The translations under genes and the position numbers were made by a program. Shown here piece after piece: positions 16,841 to 25,921 of a DNA stretch of 64,000 nucleotides. The notes below the pieces were generated by a model. That model saw only the letters and a list, made by a program, of their open reading frames with translations, was not told the DNA's origin and made no database searches. Location of the stretch: the NCBI RefSeq assembly GCF_000973105.1, contig NC_015844.1:3468501-3532500 (forward strand), given 5' to 3'. The stretch is from Zobellia galactanivorans (GTDB taxonomy: Bacteria; Bacteroidota; Bacteroidia; Flavobacteriales; Flavobacteriaceae). Numbering within the stretch: position 1 is the first letter of the stretch; each line of letters opens with the position of its first letter.

Positions 16841-17233
16841 CTAGGTTTTTGCGTGTAAAAGAATTTGTGATAATACCTGTGTTTTAATGCTTCTGTATTT
16901 TTTGACATGTTCAAGGTATAATTTGCGACTCGCTTCGTGCTTATGCAGATAAAAGGCGTCGCACTCGGCCGTATCACATTCGATTATATTGCCGATGTTC
17001 ATTTTGTATTTGTAGAGCTTTCCGATGTGTGATCGGTTTTCTCTTTGCAATTCTTGCAGTTGTTGGTACAACTGTGAATTGTTGAGCATGCGGTCTTCAA
17101 TGTCCATTAGGTAGTCTAACTCTTCATTTATGAACTCAAGGTGTTCCGTCCAACCGGAAATTTCTACCTTATCTTTTTCCATCATGATACGACTATCGGG
17201 TTCGTGCGCATAAAAAGGTTGTGATACATTCAT
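16841..17233 (-). CDS. Small hypothetical coiled-coil protein upstream of usp
   Basis: A 130-residue soluble protein with no signal peptide. It is strongly helical and charged, with heptad-like stretches (EELDYLMDIEDRMLNN, LYQQLQELQRENRSHI). A Cys pair (ECDTAECDAF) and several His are present but do not form a known metal motif. ATG at 17233 is used; an inner start at Met17/Met18 (MMEKDK) is possible. It precedes the Usp gene on the same strand, which suggests a stress role. I do not recognise the family. Confidence 0.6.
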   Translation of the reverse strand: MNVSQPFYAHEPDSRIMMEKDKVEISGWTEHLEFINEELDYLMDIEDRMLNNSQLYQQLQELQRENRSHIGKLYKYKMNIGNIIECDTAECDAFYLHKHEASRKLYLEHVKKYRSIKTQVLSQILLHAKT

Positions 17234-17851
17234 AATTTTATATTTTTATTATTACTGTGGCGTTTCGGCCCTTTGTTTCAAAGTTCACTTGCAAGTCATT
17301 CAATGGGAATGGTATGAATGACGATCTAGTTGGTCAGTGGGACGAGAATCGATATTCTTTTTATAGGTACGACCGTGAATTCCACTGTTTGAAATAGGAG
17401 CAAACTACGTATGGAATGGAATAACGATTTCAAGGGTCGCCTTACAATGGGGTATTGTTTGTTTTTCATTTCCATCTTCATCTTGGCATTCCGTCTGTCA
17501 AGGGTGTTTCCTAAAAAAAAAACTAGGTGCTAAGGGCGCTATTCCGCTTTCTTTACGGATGAATTAGTACTAACGTCAAAGAGTATGCCTATAAAAGAAA
17601 TGCTTTTGCCGATGAGTGTAATTGCTTAATTGTCAATAGTTAAGGAGGTGTGTTGAAAACAGGGGCAATTTAAATGCGGGGCGAATTTCCCCAGGTGATG
17701 AATTTTGGACCGATACGGGGTAAATTTTAAATAGAGAAAGTGAGCGGTGAAATCGTTAATATATTGAAAATCAGAAGAAATGATTTATGGGTTTGTGATG
17801 GGATTTGTTGAAAGTTTTTCAAGGAGGAATAAAGAGGAATAAATAGGGTAT
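17234..17851. other. Intergenic region, no gene seen
   Basis: About 620 bp between the small coiled-coil gene (starting leftward at 17233) and the terminator after the PafA gene. It should hold the promoter of the coiled-coil/usp unit near 17240-17300. Frames here are short and composition is AT-rich. I see no RNA gene, remnant or repeat. Confidence 0.5.
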
Positions 17852-17885
17852 AAAAAAATAGCCAAGGCATGCCTTGGCTATTTTT
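17852..17885 (-). terminator. Perfect palindromic terminator after the PafA gene
   Basis: GCCAAGGCATGCCTTGGC is a perfect palindrome flanked by A7-ATA on the left and TATTTTT on the right, so it can act on both strands. On the minus strand it ends the transcript that includes the phosphatase at 17911-19539. Confidence 0.8.
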
Positions 17886-17910
17886 CCTTGTATGGAAGTG
17901 TCGTGTCGTT

Positions 17911-19539
17911 TTATTTCCCTTCAAAAATTTCTTCAATAGGTTGGTCGGAAGATGTGTCCGGCAAAGGTAAATCTAACAGAAAAGATAGGGTAGGGGTAAT
18001 CTGGTCGATAGTGTGTTTGGCTACACTGCTTCCCTTTGGAACATGCCATCCGTACCACAACATGGGTACATGGGTATCGTCGTTGTATGCCGTACCGTGG
18101 GTGGTACCCTCGGTTCGGGTCGGCATGCGGCCTTGGTCTAAATGTAAAAGGAGGTCACCAGAGTTCATTTTGTTCACACTTTTTCTGAAAAAGGCATCGA
18201 TATCCAAATTTCTGGAACTGTGAAGTGATGGCACGTATACTTCCTTTACACCGTCCAAAGATTTAAGAATGGAAGCAGCGGCTTTTAAGATTTCTTCCTT
18301 TGGTGTGTCTACATCGTTAAAATAGATGTGGGGGACACTAAAATGGGCGATATAATCGGCTTGCCCAAATAATTTGGCGAGCCCCATGTTTAAGCTATCC
18401 TTAATGCCTTTAGTGTCAATGAACTTGCCCGTTAAACGCGATTTTTCCAAGAATACCGGGTTGTCGCTTCCCGCATGGTCGGCAGAAAGAAAGAGCAGGT
18501 AGTTGCCCTTGCCAACACTATCATCTAAAAAGTTAAGCAGTTCCGATAGTTCCCCGTCCATTCGTACATAGGTGTCTTCCAACTCCTTGGAGCGTATGCC
18601 GAAACCGTGTCCGACATAATCGGTGCTGGAATAACTGATGGTCAGAAAGTCGGTATCGTCATGCGAGCCTAATTTTTCCCCTTCAATGGTGGCCTTGGCC
18701 ATTTGGGTCAATAGGGTATTGCCAAAAGGAACTTGGGACATCAGTCCGAAATTGCCGTTCTTTTTCCTGATTTTTTTAAGATTGTACGGAAAGGTGGCAT
18801 CTTTTCTTCCTTTGAACACTTTTTCCATAACGGCCTTATCGGCGCCACTGTTCTTATAATCCTGTATTGGCCTTATGGTTTCCCAAGTGAGGTCTAACAA
18901 CGAATCGGCCAATTGCCGTGCATTGAACTGTTCTAGCCAAGCGGGAAGCTTTTCCGTATAGTAGTTGCTCGTAATAAACTTACCTGTTTCCGAGTGGTAC
19001 CAAAAAGCGTAATCTGCCATATGTCCCGCAGGAAGAATGGCTCCTCTATCTTTTAACGATATTCCAACGACTTTCGATCGGCCGCTGGTGGCTAGTTTCA
19101 ATTCATCGGTAATGGTTTGCGATTTTAGGTTTCTCGGTGAACGGGAATAGCTGCTCACCTCCTTTTTTGAAACGCCGCTGCCATCGGTTAAAAATACCGT
19201 TTCATCTTCGGCACAGTAAACCGTTCGGCCTTTTTCCCTACTGTACCAATCATTGGCAACGATGCCGTGGTTGGCAGGGGTGGTACCGGTGTAGATCGAT
19301 GCGTGCCCCGGCCCGGTATAGGTAGGCACATAATTGTAGTGCATGTTCTTAACGTTAAACCCATCGTTCATCAAACGTTTAAAACCGTTTTCGGAATAAT
19401 TGTCCTGAAAGCGGTAAAGGTATTCGGCACGCATTTGATCAAGAACAATACCCACTACCAGTTTGGGTTTGTCATTGGTCTGTGCGTGGGCCAGTTGCGA
19501 AACAAGGGCAATAGCTACTAAAAAAATCCTGTAATTCAT
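17911..19539 (-). CDS. pafA: PafA-type alkaline phosphatase (secreted)
   Basis: A 542-residue exported enzyme: Sec signal (residues 1-19, ending AHAQ). It belongs to the alkaline phosphatase superfamily. Metal and nucleophile sites are visible: VLDQMR (Asp34), TYTGPGHAS with Thr75 as nucleophile, Asn96 in IVANDW, and SLKDRGA with Lys163 and Arg165, which match the Thr/Asn/Lys/Arg set of the Elizabethkingia PafA phosphate monoesterase. Further metal ligands lie in SADHAGSDN and THGTAYNDDTHVP. It hydrolyses phosphate monoesters in the periplasm. It follows the glycerophosphodiesterase gene of the SusCD locus by about 340 bp on the same strand; the pair could release phosphate from diesters in two steps. 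Confidence 0.92.
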   Translation of the reverse strand: MNYRIFLVAIALVSQLAHAQTNDKPKLVVGIVLDQMRAEYLYRFQDNYSENGFKRLMNDGFNVKNMHYNYVPTYTGPGHASIYTGTTPANHGIVANDWYSREKGRTVYCAEDETVFLTDGSGVSKKEVSSYSRSPRNLKSQTITDELKLATSGRSKVVGISLKDRGAILPAGHMADYAFWYHSETGKFITSNYYTEKLPAWLEQFNARQLADSLLDLTWETIRPIQDYKNSGADKAVMEKVFKGRKDATFPYNLKKIRKKNGNFGLMSQVPFGNTLLTQMAKATIEGEKLGSHDDTDFLTISYSSTDYVGHGFGIRSKELEDTYVRMDGELSELLNFLDDSVGKGNYLLFLSADHAGSDNPVFLEKSRLTGKFIDTKGIKDSLNMGLAKLFGQADYIAHFSVPHIYFNDVDTPKEEILKAAASILKSLDGVKEVYVPSLHSSRNLDIDAFFRKSVNKMNSGDLLLHLDQGRMPTRTEGTTHGTAYNDDTHVPMLWYGWHVPKGSSVAKHTIDQITPTLSFLLDLPLPDTSSDQPIEEIFEGK

Positions 19540-19781
19540 ACTGTTTGTTTTTGTAATGGCCGAACTTTTGTCGGGTGGCCATTGGTGATATATCTAAAAA
19601 TGAACTTTGTTGGTATGTTGGTTATGTCGTATTCAACTTTAATCATACTACCGGCAAGAAGAATCGCAAGCATTGAAAGGGGGCCGCTTAGCTGCCAAGC
19701 GACAACGCATAGGGCGCAAGTTAGTGCAATATGGACTTTCAAGAAAGGGCTTTTGGGGCAAAAAGGGTGAATCGTAATCAT
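19536..19781 (-). CDS. Possible small membrane protein (doubtful)
   Basis: An 81-codon frame starting at ATG 19781 whose stop overlaps the pafA start (ATGA). It has one long hydrophobic stretch (HIALTCALCVVAWQLSGPL, then MLAILLAGSM) and a basic C-terminus. Coupling to pafA is the only support. No family is recognised, and it may be a chance frame in the gdpd-pafA gap. Confidence 0.25.
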   Translation of the reverse strand: MITIHPFCPKSPFLKVHIALTCALCVVAWQLSGPLSMLAILLAGSMIKVEYDITNIPTKFIFRYITNGHPTKVRPLQKQTV

Positions 19782-19875
19782 AAATAGGTCTCGTTCAGGT
19801 GCCGTGTTCGTAGGCTGTTGTTCCCATGTTCGCAGTTGCACTATTCTAGGCCCGGCCTGGTAAATAATGATTTTC

Positions 19876-20826
19876 TTATCGATGGAGCTTTTTACTACGC
19901 AGGTAATTTATCAGTAATTGTGGGCGATCGGTCTGTATAATGTCGATATGGTTATCTATAAACCAATCGTAGATCGAGGGGTTTAAGACGGCTTTTTCAT
20001 CGTCGTGGCCCCCATTGTGTTGTGGCCATAATGAATTGACCCATACCGAAGCCCCTTTTTTTCGGATCTCGTCAAAATCCTTTATAATGGCAATGGTATC
20101 TTGGGGGGCGGTAAATTCAAATGCAACGGGTACGTCTTGGGTGAGGTAGCCATCTATGGTTTCCTTGGCATCCGGGTCGTCTAATCGTACTATGGGCATG
20201 AAGAATACCTTGTCTAAATATTCCCCGAATTCTTCCTTTACTTGGCTATAAGGAATATTTCCCTTGATCACAACCTGGTTATGGGTGCCTGTCTTTTCCA
20301 TCACTTGATAGCATTTATCGAAGATATCGTAGCTCTTGTCCAAATTGACCAAAATTTTTCCTTTACAAAGTTGTAAGGCCTCTTCTAGGGTGGGTATTTT
20401 GTGCGGGGTGCTATGTCCGATTCCGTCTTTTAAATGGAGTGTTTGCAGGTATTCCCAGCTAAGGTCCGATACGTTTCCGCTTCCTGTAGTGGTTCGATCA
20501 ATGGATCCATCGTGCATTAATATCAGTTGGCCGTCCTTGGTTTTCCTGACATCTATTTCGACCATGTCTACGCCCATATCGACACAGTTTTGAATGGCCT
20601 GTAAGGAGTTTTCAGGGGCATTGCGCCAATCACCTCTATGTGCCACCACGATTACTTGGTCGTTGTGCGAATCGGTAAGGTTGGCAATAAGGTCTTCTAC
20701 GCTAGGTTTCTTTGTTTGTTCCGCCTCGGTGCGGTGCGGGTCGATCGGGGTGTCGTTCTTAACCTGTTGGTTGCAGGCCGTTAGGGTAATTACCAGGGTC
20801 AACAACCCTATTACTTTCTTATGCAT
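19876..20826 (-). CDS. Glycerophosphodiester phosphodiesterase, lipoprotein
   Basis: A 316-residue lipoprotein; start at ATG 20826, signal ending TLTAC (Cys18). The GDPD TIM barrel shows all catalytic landmarks: VVAHRGDWRNAPENS (His-Arg and Glu), MVEIDVRKTKDG (E-x-D metal site), LMHDGSIDRTTTGSG (second His), and LVNLDKS. It cleaves glycerophosphodiesters to glycerol-3-phosphate and an alcohol, here at the periplasmic or cell-surface side. It follows the susD gene by 66 bp, with a GC-rich hairpin in the gap, and precedes pafA, so it looks like the enzyme of this SusCD locus. Confidence 0.93.
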   Translation of the reverse strand: MHKKVIGLLTLVITLTACNQQVKNDTPIDPHRTEAEQTKKPSVEDLIANLTDSHNDQVIVVAHRGDWRNAPENSLQAIQNCVDMGVDMVEIDVRKTKDGQLILMHDGSIDRTTTGSGNVSDLSWEYLQTLHLKDGIGHSTPHKIPTLEEALQLCKGKILVNLDKSYDIFDKCYQVMEKTGTHNQVVIKGNIPYSQVKEEFGEYLDKVFFMPIVRLDDPDAKETIDGYLTQDVPVAFEFTAPQDTIAIIKDFDEIRKKGASVWVNSLWPQHNGGHDDEKAVLNPSIYDWFIDNHIDIIQTDRPQLLINYLRSKKLHR

Positions 20827-20853
20827 CGTCAAAAGGGTTTTTTGTGTGAATTA

Positions 20854-20885
20854 AAGGGGGACGGGACTATTTTTCCGCCCCCCTT
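20854..20885 (-). terminator. Hairpin between susD and gdpd (terminator or attenuator)
   Basis: AAGGGGGACGG pairs with CCGCCCCCCTT (one mismatch) around a 10-base loop. On the minus strand it lies between susD and the GDPD gene and is followed by TTTAATTC. It may lower expression of the two enzymes relative to SusCD or protect the susCD mRNA end. Confidence 0.5.
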
Positions 20886-20892
20886 GATTATT

Positions 20893-22281
20893 TTAGTATC
20901 CCGGATTTTGAATAAGTGCGGGGTCTGCAGCTATCTGACTGGCGGGAAGCGGCAACAACAATTTGCTGTCGTCGGTAATGCCTAGAACGCTTTTGGCCCT
21001 TCCTTGACGTAAGAGATCGAACCAACGATGGCCTTCCCATACCAATTCCAATCTTCTCTGAAGGTCGATTTCCCCAAAGACGGATTCTTTGTCGGTTGCC
21101 CCGGTATAGTCGCCCAAGTTTGCTCGGTTTCTGACTTCGTCCAAGTAATCGATGGCTTCCGCTCCATTGCCCAGTTCATTCTCGATTTCGGCCAACATTA
21201 AAAGAACATCGGCATAGCGAAGTACTACCCAGTCGCTATCTGAATCAGCTACCACGGTAGTAGGTACGGCAATTTTATTGTTAAATGCCAGTCCTGATTC
21301 CAAGGTCTTAACGTAGACATCTTTACGGGCATCGGCCTCAGTGTACAGGGCGTAAAAATCAGGTTTAAGAACACCGTGTCCTTTGGTTCCGGTCATGTTT
21401 TCCTCGACCCTTCCCGTAGGGTTGAACATACGGTAGGCATCCGATCCCTCGGTGTTTGAACTTAGGCCCGAAGCATATTGTACGACAAAAATGAGTTCGT
21501 CGTTCAATTCGTTTTCCAAAGAAAAGACCTGGTCGGCCGCTATGAGCTTATGCGACTTTGATTCTACAACGGCATCTAAATATGACTTGGCCTTGGCGTA
21601 ATCTTTCAAGGTCAGGTAAACTTTCCCCAATAAGGTCTGTGCGGCCGTTTTTACAACTCGGCCTTTGTTATCGTCATTGCGTACCGGTAATAGGCCTACC
21701 GCTTCGTCAAGGTCGCTTATAATCTGTAGGTATACCTCACTGACCGGAGTTCGGGTTTGACCGAAATAATCTTGTGGGTTGGCTACCTCGTCGATTACCA
21801 AGGGCACATCACCGAAAGTACGTACCAAATTAAAATAGAGCATGGCCCTTATGAATAGCATTTCGCCTTTTCTTGCGTCTTTGGTGGCCTCTTCAGCGAA
21901 TTCAATATCCTGAATTCTATTGATGACAATGTTGGCCCTTTGTATTCCTTGATAACTATCTTCCCAAACATCGGCAATGAGTTCACTCTGGGGGATGACG
22001 TTAAAATCGTCTAACATACCATAAACACCACCATCATTGGCCGGGGTCTCATCATAGGCATCTTCACCGGGCAACTCGCCTACGGCAGGCATGGCCGTAT
22101 TGTAAACACCTGTTAGTTGAAGTGTGGCAAAAACGGCATTTACGGCTTCTTCCAATTCGGTCTCGTTCGTGTAAAAGTTATCGGCGACCTTTGATGTATT
22201 CGGGTTTTGTATAAGTTCCTTTTCGCAACTTGTCACAACCAAGGTCATGACAACGATCAGTATATATAGATACTTCTTCAT
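20893..22281 (-). CDS. SusD/RagB family outer-membrane lipoprotein
   Basis: A 462-residue lipoprotein (signal ending VVTSC, Cys19). The N-terminus ELIQNPNTSKVADNFYTNETELEEAVNAVF and the C-terminus RRLELVWEGHRWFDLLRQG are hallmarks of SusD proteins, with TPR-like helices between (YLTLKDYAKAKSYLDAVV). SusD proteins form the lid of a SusC transporter and help bind substrate. The gene follows susC by 18 bp. At 462 residues it is near the short end of the family. The substrate is not known; the GDPD and PafA neighbours suggest an organophosphate rather than a glycan. Confidence 0.95.
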   Translation of the reverse strand: MKKYLYILIVVMTLVVTSCEKELIQNPNTSKVADNFYTNETELEEAVNAVFATLQLTGVYNTAMPAVGELPGEDAYDETPANDGGVYGMLDDFNVIPQSELIADVWEDSYQGIQRANIVINRIQDIEFAEEATKDARKGEMLFIRAMLYFNLVRTFGDVPLVIDEVANPQDYFGQTRTPVSEVYLQIISDLDEAVGLLPVRNDDNKGRVVKTAAQTLLGKVYLTLKDYAKAKSYLDAVVESKSHKLIAADQVFSLENELNDELIFVVQYASGLSSNTEGSDAYRMFNPTGRVEENMTGTKGHGVLKPDFYALYTEADARKDVYVKTLESGLAFNNKIAVPTTVVADSDSDWVVLRYADVLLMLAEIENELGNGAEAIDYLDEVRNRANLGDYTGATDKESVFGEIDLQRRLELVWEGHRWFDLLRQGRAKSVLGITDDSKLLLPLPASQIAADPALIQNPGY

Positions 22282-22299
22282 TTTAATTTCTTTTTATGT

Positions 22300-25200
22300 T
22301 TAGTATGATATTTTAAGACCTACCGTGTAAGTGCTGGAAATAGGGTAGTTCCCTCCGGTAGTATAACCCGACTCTAAGATGTTGCTAGAAGTTCCATCTG
22401 GGTTCCAACCTCTCCATTTTGTTGAGGTAAAGAGGTTATTGCCCGATACGTACACTTGAAGGGCCGATACCTTTAACTTGTCTAATAGGTCTTGTTGAAA
22501 GTCATATCCCAAACGAAGATCCCTAAACCTAAAGTAATCGCCATTACCTTCCTCTACGGTTACCGAGCTTCTTAAAATCTTTCTTGAGTTTGAGAAGTTA
22601 CCGAAATTAGGTTGTCCTAAGAATCCATCAGGATTGTTTACAGGGTGGTATCTGTTTTCAAAATAATAGGTAGTGGGTACTCCGAAACCTTCACCTGATT
22701 CGGTCAAGGAACTAAGGTCGTCATCGAGTAAGGTCCTTCCTTCCACGCCTGTGAAATTAAAACTTAGGTTGAATCCTTTATAGCTTACATTGGCTCCGAA
22801 GCCGTAAGTGAAGTCAGGGGCATAGGTCCCTTTTGATACCTTATCGTTACTATCTATTACACCATCGTTGTTTACATCAACCGCCCGAAGGTCACCGGTA
22901 ATCGTACCATCTAAATGGGGGTAGTTGTCTATTTCATCTTGGGTTTTGAATACGCCATCAACTTTATACCCGTAAATTTCGGCGATCGGATGGCCGATTT
23001 GGGTAACGAAGAGTTGGTCTCTTCCCGTGGCGATCCTATCTTGGCCTGGGCCTAAGGCTAACACCTTGTTCTGGTAAGAGGTCAGGTTGGCATTGAATCC
23101 GATACCAAGGTTGCCCACCATAAAATTATTGCCGGCAAGTTGAAATTCCCAGCCTTTGTTCTCCATTTCACCAATATTGGCCAGTACGTTATCGTAACCT
23201 GTTTGTTGCGGTACGGGTACATCAAGCAAAAGATCTTTGGTATTGGTCTTGTAATAGGCCATGGTAAAATTCAATTTGTTGTTGAAAAGGCCCAGGTCTA
23301 GTCCGATGTTCATTGATGAGGCTATTTCCCATCCAAGATCGGGGTTGGGAGCGGAGGTGGTGATAAAACCAGGAGAGATTGCACCGTTAAAAACATAGTT
23401 AGAGCCCGTAACCAAGGCTTTTGAACCATAGGTACCTATCTGGTTGTTCCCTGTTTGTCCCCAGCTCGCGGAGAATTTACCAAAGCTCACTAAACCATCG
23501 GATGGAAAGAACTCTTCTCGGCTGAATACCCATCCGGCAGATACCGAAGGAAAGTTACCCCAACGATTGTTTACACCGAACCTTGAAGATCCATCCCTTC
23601 TAATGGCGGCGGAAAGTAGGTATCTTGCACCAAAATCATACTGCAAACGCGCGAGATAAGATTCCAAGGTCCAGATTCCCATATCGGAGATTGCGGTAAA
23701 CGTACTGGCACCTGCAATGTTTCTTACGTTGTCATCGGCAAACCCTGTACCCGTAACCTGGGTCAAATCGATTCTTTCCTTTTGAAAGGTATACCCTGCC
23801 AAAACGTTCAAATGATGGTCTCCATAGGTTTTGTCGTAGGTCAGTGTATTCTCGATCAAATAATTGACCTTGCTCTGTTTGTATTGATCCGCTTCGGCAT
23901 CCGACCTTGGGGCGGGAGTTCTATAGGAACCAACACTTATCGGATAATAATAGTTTCTTATATAGGAGTCGTAATCGCCGCCAAGTGACAATCGGTAGGT
24001 GAGACCGTCGATTATTTCGGCATCTAAGTAGGTGTTACCAAAAACTCGGAAGCGTTGCTTGCTGTCTCCCACTTCATTGGAGGTGGCCACAAGGTTTTCT
24101 ACCGGTGTTCCGTTAATGCGAACACCTTCGATTTCATGTTGCTCGTTAACCAACTGTTCACTGATGTTCACGCTTCCGTCCGCGTTATATGCCCTGTAGA
24201 AAGGCGAATTCAAAGGGATGAGTCCTAAGGCTCCGTTACTTCGGCTACCTTGGTCCACTGAATTTTCAATGGAATAGGAAGGCTTTATGTTTACTCCGAA
24301 TTTTACCTTTTCGGAAACTTTGCTTTCAAGGTTGATAGATGCCGAATAGCGTTTGTAATCGGTACCTATTACAACCCCTTCTTGATCGAAATATCCTAAC
24401 GAGGTGTAGTATTGTGTTTTATCGTTTCCTCCGGAAATCGAAAGGGCATAATTGGAAATTGGGGCCGTTCGAAATGCTTGGTCCATCCAATCGGTGTTTA
24501 CAAGTCCTGATTGGCCATCTAGGTAGGGTTGAAGATCGGTTAAAAATAATTCACGCCCGTCTATTTGTTTTCCGTCGATCAATTTTGTGACCCTTACCGA
24601 GTTGGGATCGCTTTCACTTCTATTGGTAGGATCTTTTGATACATAACCCCAGTTACGGGCTTCGGTAAGGAATTGGGCGAATTGATAGGCATCTACCAAA
24701 TCCATTCCGGAGCTTTGTTGTTGTACCCCTCCGTATATATCTAAAGTTACCGTAGTCTTTTTGTTGAGGCCACCGGCTTTTGTGGTAATCAATATAACCC
24801 CGTTGGCAGCGCGTGAACCGTAGATGGCGGCTGAGGCGGCATCTTTTAAAATGTTGATGGTTTTTATGTCATTAGGGTTGATCGAACCTAATGAGCTTCC
24901 TTCCGATAACGGAAAACCGTCTACCACGATCAATGGGTTTGACCCAGCGGTAAGCGTTCCCGTACCCCTGATCACTATTTGTGAATCTTGGCCGGGCTGT
25001 CCATTCGATTGGTTAATGACAACTCCGGAAAGTTTACCGGCAAGTTGCTGGTCTATGGTAGCTGCCGTAACGTTCTGTAGGTCTTCACTTTTTATTTCGG
25101 ATACGGATCCAATGACCTTGCTTCGGGATTGTTGGCCATATCCAATAAGTACGACTTCCTCAAGTGCGGCCGAGGCAGGCTCAAGTTGGGCGGAGATAGT

Positions 25201-25803
25201 GGTTTGGGAGCCTACAATAATTTCTTGTGATTTGTAGCCGATATAAGAGACTTCCAAAACGGCATCAGGACCTATTTCCAAAACGAAATTACCGTCAAAA
25301 TCGGTAGCGGTTCCATTGGTCGTACCTTTTTCCACAACGCTTGCGCCGGGCAAGGGATCGCCATTTTCGTCGGTTATCATTCCCGATATGCTCTGCTGTA
25401 TGATCAAGGGCGTTATGGGAATATTGACGGCTTTAGGCGTGTTCTTGGCCTGGGTCAGATAAATCTGGTTCTCCAAGATCGTGAACTCGGTCTTTCCAGC
25501 ATTAAAAACCTGTCTCAAGATTTTTTCAATGAGTTCATCATTGGCCGAAATGGAAATTTTTCTTTTTAAGTCAACGTCCTTTACTCTATAGACAAACCTG
25601 AAGTCCGTACTATTTTCAATCTCGTCGATAAAATGTGCGATCGTGGTGTTCTCAAGTTTTACTGAGATTTTGTTCTGTGAATACGTGCTGTTGGCACTCA
25701 TAGAGAACATCGCGGTCAATAAAAATAGCGTGGTCAATTTCATTTTCAGGTCAAAACGAATGGTTGAACGAATGCTTCTCGTTGATATAAGAAGTTTTTT
25801 CAT
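22300..25803 (-). CDS. SusC/RagA TonB-linked outer-membrane transporter with STN domain
   Basis: A 1167-residue protein. Signal region about 1-43; STN (secretin/TonB short N-terminal) domain about 48-100 (VKLENTTIAHFIDEI, FRFVYRVKDVDL); carboxypeptidase-like beta domain about 137-213 (ISGMITDENGDPLPGASVV); plug about 215-330 (VVLIGYGQQSRS, IRGTGTL, IVVDGFPL, AASAAIYGSRAANGVILITT); then a 22-strand barrel to the C-terminal aromatic strand. The STN domain marks a receptor that signals to a FecR anti-sigma factor, and fecR plus an ECF sigma gene lie just upstream. It imports a substrate with SusD by TonB energy. Confidence 0.96.
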   Translation of the reverse strand: MKKLLISTRSIRSTIRFDLKMKLTTLFLLTAMFSMSANSTYSQNKISVKLENTTIAHFIDEIENSTDFRFVYRVKDVDLKRKISISANDELIEKILRQVFNAGKTEFTILENQIYLTQAKNTPKAVNIPITPLIIQQSISGMITDENGDPLPGASVVEKGTTNGTATDFDGNFVLEIGPDAVLEVSYIGYKSQEIIVGSQTTISAQLEPASAALEEVVLIGYGQQSRSKVIGSVSEIKSEDLQNVTAATIDQQLAGKLSGVVINQSNGQPGQDSQIVIRGTGTLTAGSNPLIVVDGFPLSEGSSLGSINPNDIKTINILKDAASAAIYGSRAANGVILITTKAGGLNKKTTVTLDIYGGVQQQSSGMDLVDAYQFAQFLTEARNWGYVSKDPTNRSESDPNSVRVTKLIDGKQIDGRELFLTDLQPYLDGQSGLVNTDWMDQAFRTAPISNYALSISGGNDKTQYYTSLGYFDQEGVVIGTDYKRYSASINLESKVSEKVKFGVNIKPSYSIENSVDQGSRSNGALGLIPLNSPFYRAYNADGSVNISEQLVNEQHEIEGVRINGTPVENLVATSNEVGDSKQRFRVFGNTYLDAEIIDGLTYRLSLGGDYDSYIRNYYYPISVGSYRTPAPRSDAEADQYKQSKVNYLIENTLTYDKTYGDHHLNVLAGYTFQKERIDLTQVTGTGFADDNVRNIAGASTFTAISDMGIWTLESYLARLQYDFGARYLLSAAIRRDGSSRFGVNNRWGNFPSVSAGWVFSREEFFPSDGLVSFGKFSASWGQTGNNQIGTYGSKALVTGSNYVFNGAISPGFITTSAPNPDLGWEIASSMNIGLDLGLFNNKLNFTMAYYKTNTKDLLLDVPVPQQTGYDNVLANIGEMENKGWEFQLAGNNFMVGNLGIGFNANLTSYQNKVLALGPGQDRIATGRDQLFVTQIGHPIAEIYGYKVDGVFKTQDEIDNYPHLDGTITGDLRAVDVNNDGVIDSNDKVSKGTYAPDFTYGFGANVSYKGFNLSFNFTGVEGRTLLDDDLSSLTESGEGFGVPTTYYFENRYHPVNNPDGFLGQPNFGNFSNSRKILRSSVTVEEGNGDYFRFRDLRLGYDFQQDLLDKLKVSALQVYVSGNNLFTSTKWRGWNPDGTSSNILESGYTTGGNYPISSTYTVGLKISY

Positions 25804-25851
25804 ACTTTTATAATGTTTTTTTTGGTTGAATTCTTTTCGATCAATTTTACA

Positions 25852-25879
25852 ATCGGGAAGTGTTGCAGCACTTTCCGAT
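25852..25879 (-). terminator. Hairpin between fecR and susC
   Basis: ATCGGGAAGTG and CACTTTCCGAT pair (one mismatch) with a 6-base loop, 42 bp after the fecR stop on the minus strand. It separates the regulatory pair from susCD, so susC probably has its own, sigma-dependent promoter between here and 25803. Confidence 0.6.
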
Positions 25880-25921
25880 TTTTGCCTTTAAAAGGCTGAT
25901 GATGTATGTTGTTAGGCTTGT

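Noticed and set aside
17727-17936. A 69-codon minus-strand frame across the end of the PafA gene
   Set aside because: It spans the palindromic terminator at 17852-17885 and the pafA stop, has no family pattern, and is basic low-complexity sequence.
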